A DNA stretch of 64,000 nt from Lentzea nigeriaca. Its GTDB lineage: Bacteria; Actinomycetota; Actinomycetes; Mycobacteriales; Pseudonocardiaceae. Shown here piece after piece: positions 43,687-53,111 of this stretch (position 1 is its first letter; each line of letters opens with the position of its first letter). The notes beneath the pieces were generated by a model. It searched no databases, was not told where the DNA came from, and saw only the letters and a program-made list of their open reading frames with translations. Location of the stretch: contig NZ_JAFBCX010000002.1 in NCBI RefSeq assembly GCF_016907955.1, positions 62,001 through 126,000 on the forward strand, given 5' to 3'. Position numbers and translations under genes: made by a program.

Positions 43687-44652
43687 CTACTCCGATGTCC
43701 GAATTGTCGCTTCTGGACTCATCAGTCCGATGATCCGTTCAAGATCGTCAACTGACCCGAATTCGACGACGATCCGGCCCTTTCGCTGCCCGAGTTCGAC
43801 CTTCACGCGGGTGTCGAAGTTGTCCGAGAGGCGCTCGGCGAGCTCCTGCAGACCCGGCGCGTGCAGCTGCTTGCGCGGGGCAGCCTTCTCCTTCTTGGGC
43901 TTCTCGTTCTTGGCGAGCGTCACCGCTTCCTCGGTCGCGCGGACCGACATGCCCTCCGCAACGATCTTGGCCGCCAGGTCCTCCTGCATGCCGGCGTCGT
44001 CGAGACCGAGGAGCGCCCTGGCGTGACCCGCGCTCAGCACGCCCGCCGCGACCCTGCGCTGGACGGGGAGGGGGAGCTTCAGCAGCCGGATCGTGTTGGT
44101 GACGACCGGGCGGCTGCGACCGATGCGGTCCGCGAGCTGCTCGTGGGTGACGCCGAACTCCTCCAGCAACTGCTGGTAGGCCGCCGCCTCTTCGAGCGGG
44201 TTGAGCTGGACGCGGTGGATGTTCTCCAGCAACGCGTCGCGCAGCATCACGTCGTCGGCGGTCTGCCGCACGATCGCCGGGATGGTCTTGAGCCCGGCCT
44301 GCTGCGTCGCCCGCCACCGCCGCTCGCCCATGACGAGCTCGTAGGCGTCGCCGCCGAGCTCGCGCACGACGATCGGCTGCATGAGCCCGAACTCCTTGAT
44401 GGAGAACGACAGCTCGTCGATCGCGTCCTGGTCGAACACCTGGCGCGGCTGCTTCGGGTTGGTCTTGATCGCGGTGACCGCGATCTCGCGGTACACCGCC
44501 CCCGCGACCTCACCGATCGGCTGAGGCTTGGCGGCCGCCGCCCCGTTGCCGACCGCGGCAGGACGGATGGTGCTGGGCGCACCGGGCGGAGGACCCTGCG
44601 GGATCAATGCGGCCAGGCCGCGCCCGAGTCCGCCCTTGCGCTGCTCCGTCAT
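43687..44652 (-). CDS. parB: Chromosome-partitioning protein ParB
   Basis: 321-residue ParB CTPase and DNA-binding clamp. The CTP-binding N domain has [13 protein letters not shown] and [20 protein letters not shown]; the helix-turn-helix ([20 protein letters not shown]) binds parS; the C-terminal dimerisation domain is at about 275-321 ([20 protein letters not shown]). It loads onto the parS sites listed here and is moved by ParA. ATG overlaps the parA stop (ATGA). Confidence 0.96.
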   Translation of the reverse strand: MTEQRKGGLGRGLAALIPQGPPPGAPSTIRPAAVGNGAAAAKPQPIGEVAGAVYREIAVTAIKTNPKQPRQVFDQDAIDELSFSIKEFGLMQPIVVRELGGDAYELVMGERRWRATQQAGLKTIPAIVRQTADDVMLRDALLENIHRVQLNPLEEAAAYQQLLEEFGVTHEQLADRIGRSRPVVTNTIRLLKLPLPVQRRVAAGVLSAGHARALLGLDDAGMQEDLAAKIVAEGMSVRATEEAVTLAKNEKPKKEKAAPRKQLHAPGLQELAERLSDNFDTRVKVELGQRKGRIVVEFGSVDDLERIIGLMSPEATIRTSE

Positions 44653-45620
44653 GCGCCCTCCTCCTTGGCTCCGCGCACGGCGATCTCCTTGGCGGCGTCG
44701 AGGTAGCTCATCGACCCGCGCGAGCCTGGGTCGTACGTCAACACCGTCTGACCGAATCCTGGCGCCTCAGAGACCTTCACGCTGCGCGGAATGACGGTCT
44801 TCAGGACCGTGTCGCCGAAGTGGCCGCGCACCTCGCTGGTCACCTGGTCGGCGAGCTTGGTGCGGCCGTCGTACATCGTGAGGAGGATCGTCGAGATGCC
44901 GAGGTCCGGGTTCAGGTGCTGCTGCACGAGCTCGATGTTGCGCAGCAGCTGGCTCAGACCCTCCAGCGCGTAGTACTCGCACTGGATCGGGATCAGCACC
45001 TCCTGGGCCGCGACCATCGCGTTGACGGTCAGCAGGCCGAGGCTCGGCGGGCAGTCGATGAAGACGTAGTCGGGCTGCAGCTGGTCGAGCGCCTCGGGGG
45101 AGAGCGCCTCCTTGAGCCGCGACTCGCGGGCCACCATCGAGACGAGCTCGATCTCGGCACCGGCGAGATCGATCGTCGCGGGCACACAGTAGAGGTTCGG
45201 TGACGTCGGGCTGACCTGAGCGGCCTCGGCGATGGAGATCTCGCCGATGAGCACCTCGTAGACCGACGGGGTGCCGGAGCGGTGCTCGACAGCGAGCGCG
45301 GTGCTGGCGTTGCCCTGCGGGTCGAGGTCGATCACGAGCACCTTGAGCCCGTGGATCGCGAGAGCGGCGGCGAGGTTCACCGTGCTCGTCGTCTTGCCGA
45401 CGCCGCCCTTCTGGTTCGCGACCGTCATCACTCGCCGATGCGAGGGTCGGGGGAGCAGTGACTCGTCGGGGTGCAGCACGCTTGCCGCACGAGCCGCCTC
45501 TTCTGCAATCGGGGTCCACACCACGGCGCTGTCATCTCCGTTGTTGGTCGGCTTGGCTTTGGGTTTGGGCTCGGTTTCACGTGGAACATCGGCTGCCTGG
45601 AACTCCGGGTACACGCTCAC
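44649..45620 (-). CDS. parA: Chromosome-partitioning ATPase ParA
   Basis: 323-residue deviant-Walker ATPase. KGGVGKTTS is the Walker A with the signature Lys; DLDPQGNAS and [16 protein letters not shown] complete the site. The first ~60 residues (to RRVMTVANQ) are an acidic extension. GTG 45620 overlaps the rsmG stop by 4 bases, so rsmG-parA-parB is one operon. A parS variant (45574-45587) lies inside its first codons and is read as part of VPRETE. Confidence 0.96.
   Translation of the reverse strand: MSVYPEFQAADVPRETEPKPKAKPTNNGDDSAVVWTPIAEEAARAASVLHPDESLLPRPSHRRVMTVANQKGGVGKTTSTVNLAAALAIHGLKVLVIDLDPQGNASTALAVEHRSGTPSVYEVLIGEISIAEAAQVSPTSPNLYCVPATIDLAGAEIELVSMVARESRLKEALSPEALDQLQPDYVFIDCPPSLGLLTVNAMVAAQEVLIPIQCEYYALEGLSQLLRNIELVQQHLNPDLGISTILLTMYDGRTKLADQVTSEVRGHFGDTVLKTVIPRSVKVSEAPGFGQTVLTYDPGSRGSMSYLDAAKEIAVRGAKEEGA
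45574..45587. promoter_or_regulatory. parS variant within parA
   Basis: GTTTCACGTGGAAC, 13 of 14 bases of the parS core, in the 5' coding part of parA. Probably a ParB binding site with potential to autoregulate the operon. Confidence 0.7.
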
Positions 45621-46264
45621 CGATCCCTCCTCGTCTGGCGCTCGACGATCAGTACCGTCGTCGGCACCTCAAGTACGTCCGCTCCCACGACGACGACCCT
45701 GCCGTTGACGCCCCCAGCGCGTTCCACGGCGATCCCGTCGCGATCCAGTTCCTCCTGCGCGCGCTCGCCCTTGAGCGCGATCATCCGTCCGCCACCCTTG
45801 AGGAGCGGAAGGCACCACTTCGCGAGCTTCTCCAACGGAGCCACCGCCCGAGCGGTCACCACGTCGCAGTTCTTCAGCTGAGCGCGGATCGGCCCTTCCT
45901 CCGCACGTCCGCGGAGAACCGTCACGTTGTCGAGATCCAGGCGCTCGGCAACTTCCTCGAGCCACGCGATGCGGCGTGCCATCGGCTCCAGGAGGGTGAT
46001 CCTCAAATCGGGCCGCGCGATCGCCAGCGGCACACCCGGCAGCCCCGCTCCCGAGCCCACGTCGACGACGCGCTCGTTCCGTTGGAACAGCTCCTCGATC
46101 ACCGCCGAGTTGAGCACGTGCCGATCCCAAATCTTGTCGACCTCGCGAGGACCGATGAGTCCGCGCTCGACGCCGTGCTCCTGCAGGAGCCTGACGAACT
46201 CGGCGGCACGGTCAACGTGCTCACCGAAGACGAGCTTCGCGTTGTCGGGCAACTCCCCGGCCAT
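45617..46264 (-). CDS. rsmG: 16S rRNA (guanine-N7) methyltransferase RsmG
   Basis: 215-residue SAM-dependent methyltransferase modifying G527 of 16S rRNA. SAM motif VVDVGSGAGLPGVPLAIARP; others are WDRHVLNSAV, TLLEPMARRIAWLEEV and DVVTARAVAPLEKLAKWCLP. Loss of this gene is a known route to low-level streptomycin resistance. ATG 46264 with GGAG upstream; the family starts near here, so in-frame upstream codons are ignored. First gene of rsmG-parA-parB; a parS site sits 18 bases upstream. Confidence 0.94.
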   Translation of the reverse strand: MAGELPDNAKLVFGEHVDRAAEFVRLLQEHGVERGLIGPREVDKIWDRHVLNSAVIEELFQRNERVVDVGSGAGLPGVPLAIARPDLRITLLEPMARRIAWLEEVAERLDLDNVTVLRGRAEEGPIRAQLKNCDVVTARAVAPLEKLAKWCLPLLKGGGRMIALKGERAQEELDRDGIAVERAGGVNGRVVVVGADVLEVPTTVLIVERQTRRDR

Positions 46265-46281
46265 GTTCTCCGTCCGTGAGC

Positions 46282-46295
46282 GTTTCACGTGAAAC
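46282..46295. promoter_or_regulatory. parS site (perfect)
   Basis: GTTTCACGTGAAAC, a perfect 14-base palindrome equal to the parS core, just upstream of rsmG. A primary ParB loading site. Confidence 0.92.
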
Positions 46296-46394
46296 CACGC
46301 GGCGGCGACGTTCCGGCGGCCGGTGGAAAAGCTGGCGAATGCCAGGGCACCATCATGACGGATCGACCGTGCGCTCCGCCAAATCCTGAGCGCC

Positions 46395-46408
46395 GTTTCA
46401 CGTGAAAC
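46395..46408. promoter_or_regulatory. parS site (perfect)
   Basis: Second perfect GTTTCACGTGAAAC, 113 bases from the previous one. It is 13 bases ahead of the start of the phosphatase-like gene, so ParB bound here would cover that gene's promoter or start. Confidence 0.92.
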
Positions 46409-46420
46409 TTGGGGGAAAAG

Positions 46421-46924
46421 TTGCGCCCAACCATCTACACGGTCTCGTACGAGGGCCCCGGAACCATCTCGACGATGGCTCATCCGCCGGGCGGCGCTCT
46501 GCTGGAGCCCTACGTCCGGGGACTGCGCCGGCTCGGAGTCGACGTGTTGGTCTCCGCTCAGACCGACGAGGAACGGGTCGAGTGCGAGTTGGAGGAACAG
46601 GCTGCCGTGGCCACCGCGGCCGGGCTGCAGTTCGTCTGTGTGCCGATCGAGGATCGAACGGCACCGCTCGGGTCGGAGATCGTCGAGCCGGTCGCGTCGC
46701 TTTACGGGCTCTACCGGAAAGGCGCGCATGTGGTGTTCCACTGCTGGGCCGGCATCGGGCGGTCGTCGTTGCTGGCCGGTCTGCTCCTGGCGATGGACGG
46801 AGTGGAGCCAGCCGAGGTGTGGCGGCTCATCTCGGAGGCGCGCGGCTTCCCCGTGCCGGACACGGGGGAGCAGGAGCAGTGGCTGGCCGACTGGTGGGCC
46901 GCTCGGTTTCACGTGGAACAGTGA
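46421..46924 (+). CDS. Protein tyrosine phosphatase-like protein
   Basis: 167 residues from TTG 46421 (purine-rich GGGGGAAAAG just before; TTG 46409 is an alternative). The signature HCWAGIGRSS matches the C-x5-R-S active site of cysteine phosphatases, with nucleophile C108 and phosphate-binding R114; E77-D78 in VPIEDRTAP may supply the general acid. N-terminal part TIYTVSYEGPGTISTMAHPP is typical of small dual-specificity-like proteins. It is the only rightward gene between rsmG and jag and is bracketed by parS sites. Substrate unknown; a chance neighbour or a link to phosphorylation of partition or cell-division proteins are both possible. Confidence 0.82.
   Translation: MRPTIYTVSYEGPGTISTMAHPPGGALLEPYVRGLRRLGVDVLVSAQTDEERVECELEEQAAVATAAGLQFVCVPIEDRTAPLGSEIVEPVASLYGLYRKGAHVVFHCWAGIGRSSLLAGLLLAMDGVEPAEVWRLISEARGFPVPDTGEQEQWLADWWAARFHVEQ
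46906..46919. promoter_or_regulatory. parS variant at the phosphatase gene 3' end
   Basis: GTTTCACGTGGAAC, 13 of 14 parS bases, read as the last codons (F-H-V-E) of the phosphatase-like gene. Same variant as in parA. Confidence 0.7.
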
Positions 46925-46928
46925 CAAG

Positions 46929-46970
46929 CAAACGGCCCCTGGTTCCGCCACGGGAACCAGGGGCCGTTTG
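46929..46970. terminator. Terminator between phosphatase gene and jag
   Basis: 18-base perfect arms (46929-46946: CAAACGGCCCCTGGTTCC; 46953-46970 its complement) and a 6-base loop. Serves the convergent phosphatase and jag genes. Confidence 0.85.
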
Positions 46971-46985
46971 GTGAAGCAGCAGCCG

Positions 46986-47528
46986 TCAGGGCTTGGGGAA
47001 GATGATGACCCGCCGCTGCGGCTCCTCACCCTCGCTCTCGCTGTGCACGCCCGCGATCGCGGCGACGGCGTCGTGCACGACCTTGCGCTCGAACGGCGTC
47101 ATCGGGTGCAGGCGAGCACGCTCACCCGACGCCAGCACCTTCTCGGCGGTGGAGCGACCGAGCTCGGCCAGCTCCGCACGACGACCAGCACGCCACTGCG
47201 CGATGTCCAGCATCAGACGGGAACGAACGCCCGTCTCCTGCTGCACGGCGAGGCGGGTGAGCTCCTGGAGCGATTCGAGGACGTTGCCGCGGGGGCCGAC
47301 GAGCTTCGCCAGATCCTCGCCGCCGTCGATGCTGACGACGGCGCGGCCGCCCTCCACGTCCAGGTCGATGTCGCCGTCGTAGTCGAGCAGGTCCAGCAGG
47401 CGCTCGAGGTAGTCACCCGCGATGTCGCCTTCCTGGACGAGCAGGTCCTCGGTCTTGCTCTGCGACTGCGGCTCGGCCTCGTCCGACGACGACGCCTCCA
47501 CGTCGGTCGCCTGCAAGGTCTCCGACAC
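46986..47528 (-). CDS. jag: Jag/KhpB RNA-binding protein (KH-R3H)
   Basis: 180-residue RNA-binding protein. An acidic N terminus, a KH-like domain (GRAVVSIDGGEDLAKLVGPR, GNVLESLQELTRLAV) and a C-terminal R3H domain (MTPFERKVVHDAVAAIAGVH, SESEGEEPQRRVIIFPKP). It lies in the conserved rpmH-rnpA-yidD-yidC-jag-rsmG order. Thought to affect mRNA control and cell elongation in Gram-positives. GTG start at 47528. Confidence 0.93.
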   Translation of the reverse strand: MSETLQATDVEASSSDEAEPQSQSKTEDLLVQEGDIAGDYLERLLDLLDYDGDIDLDVEGGRAVVSIDGGEDLAKLVGPRGNVLESLQELTRLAVQQETGVRSRLMLDIAQWRAGRRAELAELGRSTAEKVLASGERARLHPMTPFERKVVHDAVAAIAGVHSESEGEEPQRRVIIFPKP

Positions 47529-47559
47529 GATGTCTCCTCTCCGGGGCGAACGCCCGAAA

Positions 47560-48591
47560 TCAGCGGCGCTTCTTGTTGCCCGGTTTCTTGCTGGTGGATC
47601 GGCCTGAGATCAGACCGGGAATCTCGGTGTTGGAGCTGCCGTTGGCGGCGTCCGACGAGGGCGAAGAAGACGAGCCGCCGGGGCCGGCGGTCGGCATCCG
47701 CTTGGCACCGTTGGCGGGCTTGGCACCGGGCGCGGGCTTCTTCGGGTTGACCGGCTTCGCGCCCGGCTTCGGGGCGAGGGCCTGGCGGGTGGTGGCGGCC
47801 GTGGCCTTCTTCTCTTCTTCCTCGGCGTCGATGCGCTTGTAGACGATGTGCTGCTGGCCGAGCGTCCACGCGTTGTTGGAGAGCCAGTACAGCAGGATCG
47901 CGACGGGGAAGAAGAAGCCACCGACGAGGACGCCCAGCGGGAAGATGTAGAGCGTCAGCTTGTTCATGATGGCCGTCTGCGGGTTGTCCAGCGCGGCCTG
48001 GTTCTGGCGGGCGACCGAGTGGCGGGCCGTGAAGTGGGTCGCGATGGACGCCACGATCATCAGCGGCACGGACACCAGGATCACGTTCGTGCGGTCGGTG
48101 CCGAACTGCGCGAGCTGCTCCGCCGGCATCGAGATGAAGGTGGAGAGGTTCGCACCGAAGAGCTTGGCGTTGACGAACGACTCGACGCCCCTCGCGTCGA
48201 AGTAGTAGACCTCGCCCCAGCCCGGCTTGAACGAGCGCAGCACGTGGAACAGACCGATGAACACAGGGATCTGCACCAGCATCGGCAGGCAGCCGCCGAG
48301 CGGGTTCACGCCGTGCTCGGACTGCAGCTTCTGCATCTCCTGCGCCTGGCGCTGGCGGTCGTTCGGGTACTTCTTCTTGATCTTCTGCATCTCCGGGGCG
48401 AACTCCTGCATCCGCCGCATGGAGCGCACCTGGCCGACGAACGGCTTGAAGAGGATGGCGCGGAGGGTGAAGACCAGGAAGATCACGGACAGCGCCCAGG
48501 CGAATCCGCTCGACTCACCGAAGATGTGGCCGAAGACCCAGTGCCAACACCACAAGATGAAGGACACCGGGTAGTAGATGAAGTTGAGCAC
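47560..48591 (-). CDS. yidC: Membrane protein insertase YidC
   Basis: 343-residue YidC/OxaI insertase. Hydrophobic start (LNFIYYPVSFILWCWHWVFG), conserved domain with SMRRMQEFAPEMQKIKKKYP, GGCLPMLVQIPVFIGLFHVL and FPLGVLVGGFFFPVAILLYW, the hydrophilic-groove Arg region, then a long Ala/Pro/Lys-rich cytoplasmic tail (~270-343) that may contact ribosomes. Inserts membrane proteins with or without SecYEG. Part of the rpmH-to-jag operon. Confidence 0.95.
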   Translation of the reverse strand: MLNFIYYPVSFILWCWHWVFGHIFGESSGFAWALSVIFLVFTLRAILFKPFVGQVRSMRRMQEFAPEMQKIKKKYPNDRQRQAQEMQKLQSEHGVNPLGGCLPMLVQIPVFIGLFHVLRSFKPGWGEVYYFDARGVESFVNAKLFGANLSTFISMPAEQLAQFGTDRTNVILVSVPLMIVASIATHFTARHSVARQNQAALDNPQTAIMNKLTLYIFPLGVLVGGFFFPVAILLYWLSNNAWTLGQQHIVYKRIDAEEEEKKATAATTRQALAPKPGAKPVNPKKPAPGAKPANGAKRMPTAGPGGSSSSPSSDAANGSSNTEIPGLISGRSTSKKPGNKKRR

Positions 48592-48595
48592 GGAG

Positions 48596-48853
48596 CTACT
48601 CCTCGGTGGATACGTCGGGGACCTGCCGCCTCGGCGGAACGGGGTCCAGGCCTCCAGGGTGCCAGGGTCCGCAGCGCAGCAACCGGCGGATCGTCAGCCA
48701 GGTTCCTCGCAGCGCGCCGTGGACGGTCAGCGCTTCCACCGCGTACGCGCTGCAGCTGGGGTAGAAGCGGCACGTGGGCGGCAGCAGCGGTGAGATGAAG
48801 CGCCGGTAGAAGTGCACCGGCAGCAGCGCGACCTTCGCGGGCAACGTGGTCAT
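48596..48853 (-). CDS. yidD: Membrane protein insertion efficiency factor YidD
   Basis: 85-residue YidD. Signature [20 protein letters not shown] then [20 protein letters not shown], with conserved Cys-x7-Cys region and [16 protein letters not shown]. Membrane-peripheral helper of YidC. ATG overlaps the rnpA stop by 4 bases; yidC follows 4 bases later. Confidence 0.95.
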   Translation of the reverse strand: MTTLPAKVALLPVHFYRRFISPLLPPTCRFYPSCSAYAVEALTVHGALRGTWLTIRRLLRCGPWHPGGLDPVPPRRQVPDVSTEE

Positions 48854-49191
48854 CGCAGCACCTTGCGCAGAGCGGAAGAGAGGTCGGCGGCGAGTTCCGA
48901 GCTCGACGCCTCGGCTGCCGGTGCCAACGCTCGTACGACGACGAGAGTTCCCGGCGGCAACGACTCGAGCTGAGCCCGCACCACGTGGCGCAGACGCCGG
49001 GAGACGCGGTGGCGGACCACAGAGTTGCCAACTGCCTTGCTCACGACGAAGCCCACCTTGGACGAATCCAAGGTGGGCACGTCAGGCGTCAAGGCGTGGA
49101 CGACCAACCGGGGTCGTCCGGCGCGGCGGCCTCGGCGGACCACCAGGCCGAAGTCCTGGCTGCGGGTGAGCCGGGCGGCCGGTGGAAGCAC
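48850..49191 (-). CDS. rnpA: Ribonuclease P protein component
   Basis: 113-residue protein subunit of RNase P, which trims tRNA 5' ends. The basic motif [20 protein letters not shown] with its R-x-x-V-x-R-R pattern binds the RNA subunit. Cytosolic. GTG 49191; rpmH lies 26 bases upstream, and yidD overlaps its stop. Confidence 0.94.
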   Translation of the reverse strand: MLPPAARLTRSQDFGLVVRRGRRAGRPRLVVHALTPDVPTLDSSKVGFVVSKAVGNSVVRHRVSRRLRHVVRAQLESLPPGTLVVVRALAPAAEASSSELAADLSSALRKVLR

Positions 49192-49217
49192 GACGACGCT
49201 GCGCTTACCAGCCGCGA

Positions 49218-49361
49218 TCAGGCGGACAGGCGGGCACGGCCCTTGCTGCGGCGCGCGGCCAGAATGGCGCGGCCGGCGCGGGTGCGCATGCGCAGCCGGA
49301 AGCCGTGCGTCTTCGCGCGGCGGCGGTTGTTGGGCTGGAAGGTGCGCTTACCCTTGCTCAC
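49218..49361 (-). CDS. rpmH: 50S ribosomal protein L34
   Basis: 47-residue very basic ribosomal protein: [20 protein letters not shown] then [20 protein letters not shown]. Start GTG 49361 fits the family length exactly. First gene of the leftward rpmH-rnpA-yidD-yidC-jag operon and divergent from dnaA. Confidence 0.95.
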   Translation of the reverse strand: MSKGKRTFQPNNRRRAKTHGFRLRMRTRAGRAILAARRSKGRARLSA

Positions 49362-49710
49362 GGTCGGTTCTCCCGGTGCTTCACTGCTGACAAAGCCATG
49401 TGGTTGTCCCCGACGGCAGTGGACGTAGGCGCGCGAAAGGCGCCCGTCGCAAGCGGGAGACTCGTACGAGGGTACGCACCCCCGGGTGCCGCGACCAAAT
49501 CGGGGTGCCCGATGCCACGTCTTGTGAGGCGTGGCGGGCCTTGTTACCGTTCTTCCCTCGCGCATGCCGGAGCTGGCGAGGGAGCCGCCACGGTACCGGC
49601 AACACAACGCACCGTTTAGTGCACAGTTGTGGATAACTCTGTGGATGCCTCTATTCTCCGTGTCCACGTGTGGAGTCATGGGCTCCGGTGGAGGGGAGGG
49701 GAGCGCGGAG
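49362..49710. promoter_or_regulatory. rpmH-dnaA divergent promoter region with DnaA boxes
   Basis: 349 bases without a gene. It holds a perfect DnaA box TGTGGATAA (49628-49636), a close one TGTGGATGC (49640-49648) and a TTGTCCCC-type site near 49404. CCCCGGGTGC (49480-49489) matches ten bases of the 13-base repeat in oriC. The boxes lie just ahead of dnaA and suit DnaA autoregulation. Confidence 0.7.
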
Positions 49711-51285
49711 GTGTCGAACCAGCAGGTCGATCTTGGTCTCGTGTGGGCCGAGGTGGTGCAGGAGCTCGCCACGAGCCACCTGTCCCCTCAGCAGCGCGCG
49801 TGGATGAGGGTCACCCGTCCGATCGGTTTGCTGGATGGAACGGCTCTGCTCGCTGCTCCGAGCGACTTCGCGAAAGAGGCGATCGAACGCGCCCTGCGCG
49901 ACCCGATCACCGACGCTCTCTCCCGCAGGCTCGGCCGCACGGTCTCGCTCGCGGTGAAGGTCGACTCGCCGGAACCGGTGAGCCCGCCGACCACTCCGAT
50001 CCCGGTGCAGTCGGTCCAGCCGGTGCCGGGGATCCCGAACGGCGATGTGCCCGTTCTCACCGATGAGGCCGTCACGACCGACACGGCCGCGGAGGGTTCC
50101 GACTCGGACGAGGTCGACGAAGCCGGCGACGCGCTCGCCGCCGTCACCGAGATCTGGCCGACCTTCAACACGGCGAACACCGCCGGTGGCGCACCGTCCA
50201 ACGGCGGCACCCCGTTCACCAGGCCCGCCAACCCGTCGCCGTCGCAGACCAGGCTGAACGAGAAGTACAACTTCGACACGTTCGTCATCGGCGCGTCGAA
50301 CAGGTTCGCGCACGCCGCCGCCGTCGCGGTGGCCGAAGCGCCCGCCCGCGCCTACAACCCGCTCTTCATCTGGGGTGAGAGCGGCCTCGGCAAGACGCAC
50401 CTGCTGCACGCCGTCGGGCACTACGCCCAGCGCCTGTTCCCCGGCATGCGCGTGCGGTACGTGTCGACCGAGGAGTTCACCAACGACTTCATCAACTCGC
50501 TGCGCGACGACCGCAAGGTCGCCTTCCAGCGCCGCTACCGGGACATCGACGTTCTTCTCGTCGACGACATCCAGTTCCTGGAGGGCAAGGAAGGTACGCA
50601 GGAGGAGTTCTTCCACACGTTCAACACGCTCCACAACACGAACAAGCAGATCGTGGTGTCGAGCGACCGGCCGCCCAAGCGGCTGGAGACGCTGGAAGAC
50701 CGCCTGCGCACGCGGTTCGAGTGGGGTCTGATCACGGACATCCAGCCGCCGGAGCTCGAGACCCGGATCGCGATCCTCCGCAAGAAGGCGGCGCAGGACC
50801 GGCTCGCGGCCCCTGCCGAGGTGCTGGAGTTCATCGCCGCCCGGATCGAGCGGAACATCCGCGAGCTGGAGGGTGCGCTCATCCGCGTCACGGCGTTCGC
50901 GTCGCTCAACCGCCAGCCCGTCGATGTCCAGCTCGCCGAGATCGTGCTGCGCGACCTGATCCCGGACTCGCACGCGCCGGAGATCACCGCGCCGACGATC
51001 ATGGCGGTCACCGCCGAGTTCTTCGGCGTGACGATCGACGACCTCTGCGGCCCCGGCAAGACGAAGGCGCTCGCGCAGGCGCGGCAGATCTCCATGTACC
51101 TGTGCCGCGAGCTGACCGACCTGTCGCTGCCGAAGATCGGGCAGACGTTCGGCGGCCGCGATCACACGACGGTGATGCACGCGGACAAGAAGATCCGCAA
51201 GGAGATGGCGGAGCGCCGCCGGATCTACGACCAGGTCCAGGAACTGACGTCGCGGATCAAGCAGCGCGCTCGCCACGCGCCCTGA
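49711..51285 (+). CDS. dnaA: Chromosomal replication initiator DnaA
   Basis: 524 residues from GTG 49711 (GCGCGGAG just upstream; ATG 49678 in frame is a less likely start). Domain I is about 1-85, a long acidic/Pro-rich domain II about 86-180 typical of actinomycetes, the AAA+ domain has Walker [10 protein letters not shown] (222-230) and Walker [14 protein letters not shown], and domain IV carries the DnaA signature [15 protein letters not shown]. Opens oriC with ATP. Adjacent to its own boxes and to oriC. Confidence 0.96.
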   Translation: MSNQQVDLGLVWAEVVQELATSHLSPQQRAWMRVTRPIGLLDGTALLAAPSDFAKEAIERALRDPITDALSRRLGRTVSLAVKVDSPEPVSPPTTPIPVQSVQPVPGIPNGDVPVLTDEAVTTDTAAEGSDSDEVDEAGDALAAVTEIWPTFNTANTAGGAPSNGGTPFTRPANPSPSQTRLNEKYNFDTFVIGASNRFAHAAAVAVAEAPARAYNPLFIWGESGLGKTHLLHAVGHYAQRLFPGMRVRYVSTEEFTNDFINSLRDDRKVAFQRRYRDIDVLLVDDIQFLEGKEGTQEEFFHTFNTLHNTNKQIVVSSDRPPKRLETLEDRLRTRFEWGLITDIQPPELETRIAILRKKAAQDRLAAPAEVLEFIAARIERNIRELEGALIRVTAFASLNRQPVDVQLAEIVLRDLIPDSHAPEITAPTIMAVTAEFFGVTIDDLCGPGKTKALAQARQISMYLCRELTDLSLPKIGQTFGGRDHTTVMHADKKIRKEMAERRRIYDQVQELTSRIKQRARHAP

Positions 51286-51300
51286 TCCGACCCGGGTAGC

Positions 51301-51343
51301 AACGAAAAAGGGGCCCTCCGCCGCGGAGGGCCCCTTTTTCGTT
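51301..51343. terminator. Terminator after dnaA
   Basis: 20-base perfect arms (51301-51320, 51324-51343) around a 3-base loop, with AAAAAGGGGCCC on one side and GGGCCCCTTTTT on the other. It insulates oriC from dnaA transcription. Confidence 0.9.
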
Positions 51344-51945
51344 CGCCCGCAACGAGCCGCACCTGGGAACCGGCACGCACGGCACGTACGCGCGCGCTCG
51401 AACCCGGGTGGAGTCGAGGGTGGCCGGACACGTGGAGGGGCTTACTGTTCGCCCGCCGCACTCGAAGGGGTGGGGACAACCAGAAAAACTTGTGGCCCCG
51501 GCCACGATCTGGCCACAGATGCCTGTTGAACACCCGGGTACAACTGCCCCGCACCCGGGGACGCACCCGGGGACAACTGTGGACGATCTGTGGATCGGGA
51601 GGTGTGCACAACCGGCTGTCCCCGGGTGCGCCGATCTGTCCCCGGGTGCCATCCCCCCTTAGTCCACATGGACGATGGTGTCCCGACCTGCGCGTTTAAC
51701 ACCAGTCCACACAATCCACAGCCCCTACTGTTACTGCTGTTGATCTCTTCCAAGAAGAACTTCAAAAGCAAAACAGCGGGGGACAGCTCCCAGGGATCGG
51801 TGCCCGAACCCCGAAGTGACGGGAAGGGCCAGGACGCTCTAACGTGGTTGCTCCGCACCTCGGGTCAGGCCGAGGCGAGGCTCCCTAACCCCCACTGGCA
51901 TGTTGTCGTGGTTGGGCTTGTCGACTGTCGAGGAAAGGACGCCTC
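51344..51945. other. oriC: Origin of replication (oriC)
   Basis: 600 bases between dnaA and dnaN with no gene. DnaA-box-like sites: GGGGACAAC 51472-51480, TGTGGACGA 51578-51586, TGTGGATCG 51589-51597, TGTGCACAA 51603-51611, TAGTCCACA 51660-51668, CAGTCCACA 51703-51711 and CAATCCACA 51712-51720. A 13-base repeat (GCACCCGGGGACA) occurs about five times around them. The stretch from about 51728 to 51775 is AT-richer and is the likely unwinding element. Confidence 0.88.
51530..51649. repeat. Mirror-symmetric 13-base repeats in oriC
   Basis: Copies of GCACCCGGGGACA: direct at 51530-51542 (11/13), 51551-51563 (12/13) and 51563-51575 (13/13); inverted as TGTCCCCGGGTGC at 51617-51629 and 51637-51649 (both 13/13). 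The inner DnaA-like boxes at 51578-51611 lie exactly between the two sets. The GGGGACA end is itself a TTGTCCCC-type DnaA half-match. Confidence 0.8.
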
Positions 51946-53070
51946 ATGAAGATCCGCGTCGAACGCGACGGCCTCGCTGACGCTGTCGCCTGGGTCGCCC
52001 GCAGCCTTCCGTCTCGCCCGCCGGTCCCCGTGCTGGGCGGCGTGCTGCTCGACGCGGAGTCGGACGATTCGCTGACGGTCTCCGGTTTCGACTACGAGGT
52101 CTCCGCCCAGGTCGGCGTCCCGGCGACGATCGCCGACGGCGGCCGCGCGCTGGTCTCCGGCCGGTTGCTCGCCGACATCACCAAGGCGCTGCCGAACCAC
52201 CCCGTCGAGATCGCCGTCGACGGCGCTCGCATGATGATCAGCTGTGGCAGCGCGCGGTTCAGCCTCCCGACGATGCCGGTCGAGGACTACCCGGCGCTGC
52301 CGTCGATGCCGCAGCTCATCGGTGAGCTTCCCGGCGAGGTCTTCGGCGAGGCCGTCTCCCAGGTCGCCGTCGCGGCCGGCAAGGACGACACCCTCCCGAT
52401 GCTGACCGGTGTCCGCGTGGAGATCGGCGAGGGCAAGCTGACCCTCGTCGCCACCGACCGCTTCCGGCTCGCGATGCGCGAGTTCCCGTGGGAGCCGGAC
52501 GCCTCCCTCGGCGAGGTCGCCGTCCTCGTCCCCGCCCGCACGCTCGGCGACGCGGCCAAGACGCTCGGCTCGTCCGGCGGCAAGGTCGAGATGTCGCTCG
52601 CGGCGAACGACGGCCTGCTGGGTCTGTCCGGGTCCGGCAAGCGCACGACGACCCGCCTGCTCGATGCCGACTTCCCGAAGTACCGCCAGCTGCTGCCGAG
52701 CGAGCACTCCGCCGCGGCGATCATCGACATCGACGCGCTGCAGCAGGCGATCAAGCGCGTGTCGCTCGTCGCCGAGCGCGGCACCCAGGTCCGGCTCGAG
52801 TTCGTCGACGGCGGTCTGCGCCTGTCCGCCGGTGGCGACGACGAGGGTTCCGCCGAGGAAGAGCTGCCGGTCGAGTACACCGGAGACCCGGTGACGATCG
52901 CGTTCAACCCCGGATACCTCCTCGACGGTCTCGGAGCGGTCCGCACGCCGCGTGTCCACTTGTCGTTCACCACACCCAGCCGACCGGCGCTGCTCAAGCC
53001 GGTGGACGAGGATGGAAACGTGGCGCCGGGCTACCTGTACCTCCTGATGCCCGTTCGCCTGCCCGGCTAA
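51946..53070 (+). CDS. dnaN: DNA polymerase III sliding clamp (beta subunit)
   Basis: 374-residue clamp with three repeated domains. The N-terminal [20 protein letters not shown], the central [20 protein letters not shown] and the C-terminal [12 protein letters not shown] (the M-P-x-R-L end) are diagnostic. Encircles DNA and tethers polymerase. ATG 51946 has GAGGAAAGG upstream. First gene right of oriC, leading-strand orientation. Confidence 0.96.
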   Translation: MKIRVERDGLADAVAWVARSLPSRPPVPVLGGVLLDAESDDSLTVSGFDYEVSAQVGVPATIADGGRALVSGRLLADITKALPNHPVEIAVDGARMMISCGSARFSLPTMPVEDYPALPSMPQLIGELPGEVFGEAVSQVAVAAGKDDTLPMLTGVRVEIGEGKLTLVATDRFRLAMREFPWEPDASLGEVAVLVPARTLGDAAKTLGSSGGKVEMSLAANDGLLGLSGSGKRTTTRLLDADFPKYRQLLPSEHSAAAIIDIDALQQAIKRVSLVAERGTQVRLEFVDGGLRLSAGGDDEGSAEEELPVEYTGDPVTIAFNPGYLLDGLGAVRTPRVHLSFTTPSRPALLKPVDEDGNVAPGYLYLLMPVRLPG

Positions 53071-53111
53071 AACCCTTACCGGGTAACGAGAAACGTTTAG
53101 GGGAGAACACC

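Noticed and set aside
45574..46919. Palindromes here as E-box or stress-regulator sites
   Set aside because: Their sequence and location around parAB match parS, so ParB binding is the simpler reading.
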